Positions 6,002 to 6,069 of a stretch of 6,069 bases of DNA are shown one piece after another. Origin of the DNA: Bacillota bacterium (GTDB lineage: Bacteria > Bacillota > Clostridia > Christensenellales > SZUA-584). The notes beneath the pieces were generated by a model that was not told the DNA's origin, did not search any database, and worked only from the letters and a program-made list of their open reading frames with translations. Location of the stretch: positions 1 to 6,069 of the forward strand of contig JAEZIW010000152.1 in assembly GCA_023436525.1 (NCBI GenBank), given 5' to 3'. Within the stretch, counting starts at the first letter, position 1; each line of letters starts with the position of its first letter. The position numbers and the translations under genes are program-made.

Positions 6002-6069
6002 ATGGTGAATTTTGAAGGTTACAACAGACGTATTGCGGGCATTGAAAAATGCATGAAGGAATACGGCTT
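6002..6069 (+). CDS. GGGtGRT-family protein, N-terminal fragment (3' end outside window)
   Basis: Only 22 codons are visible, beginning MVNFEGYNRRIAGIEKCM. The start ATG is preceded by GGAGG (5988-5992) at 9 bases, and the gene begins 14 bases after the scaffold gene's stop, so both are one operon. The opening resembles GGGtGRT proteins, which begin with a similar Phe-Glu-x-Tyr-x-x-Arg-Ile pattern and, as I recall, sit directly after this scaffold gene in clostridia. Their biochemical role is, to my knowledge, not established. The motif naming the family lies beyond the window, so the call rests on the short N-terminus and the context. Confidence 0.6.
   Translation, partial: MVNFEGYNRRIAGIEKCMKEYG

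Overview
The window looks like part of a chromosome from an anaerobic, endospore-forming Firmicute, probably class Clostridia, with moderately GC-rich coding DNA and AT-rich promoters. The grounds are a clear SpoIIE phosphatase, a secreted SpoIID/LytB-type wall protein, strong GGAGG-type ribosome binding sites, and a NifU/IscU-like gene followed by the start of a GGGtGRT-type gene, a pair I know mainly from clostridia and other anaerobes. Genus cannot be named from this sequence. I see no phage, transposase, CRISPR array, tRNA or rRNA.

Layout. (1) 1-1931, minus strand: 643 codons of a SpoIID-domain protein whose 3' end lies beyond the window. It has a signal peptide, a catalytic SpoIID/LytB region, one complete bacterial SH3 domain, a PTEP-repeat linker and the start of a second SH3 domain. 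(2) 1932-2691: 760 bases with no convincing gene. This stretch is full of small palindromic elements: two whole and one partial copy of a dispersed repeat whose ends read about GTCATTCTGA, two look-alike hairpins, one nested inverted repeat, and a good plus-strand intrinsic terminator with no gene in front of it. (3) 2692-5001, minus strand: spoIIE, 769 codons from a TTG start. (4) 5002-5294: a divergent control region with a minus-strand promoter for spoIIE and a plus-strand promoter for the next gene. (5) 5295-5987, plus strand: a NifU/IscU-like iron-sulfur scaffold protein. (6) 6002 to the window end, plus strand: the first 22 codons of a GGGtGRT-type protein, 14 bases downstream and surely in the same operon.

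How the genes relate. SpoIIE switches on sigma-F in the forespore, and SpoIID-type proteins remodel peptidoglycan, so the two minus-strand genes both fit a sporulation or cell-wall theme. They are 760 bases apart, with a probable terminator after spoIIE, so they are probably separate transcription units. The plus-strand pair looks like a housekeeping or metal-cofactor operon with a strong vegetative promoter. The least understood biology in the window is this scaffold/GGGtGRT pair and the small structured elements between the two sporulation genes.
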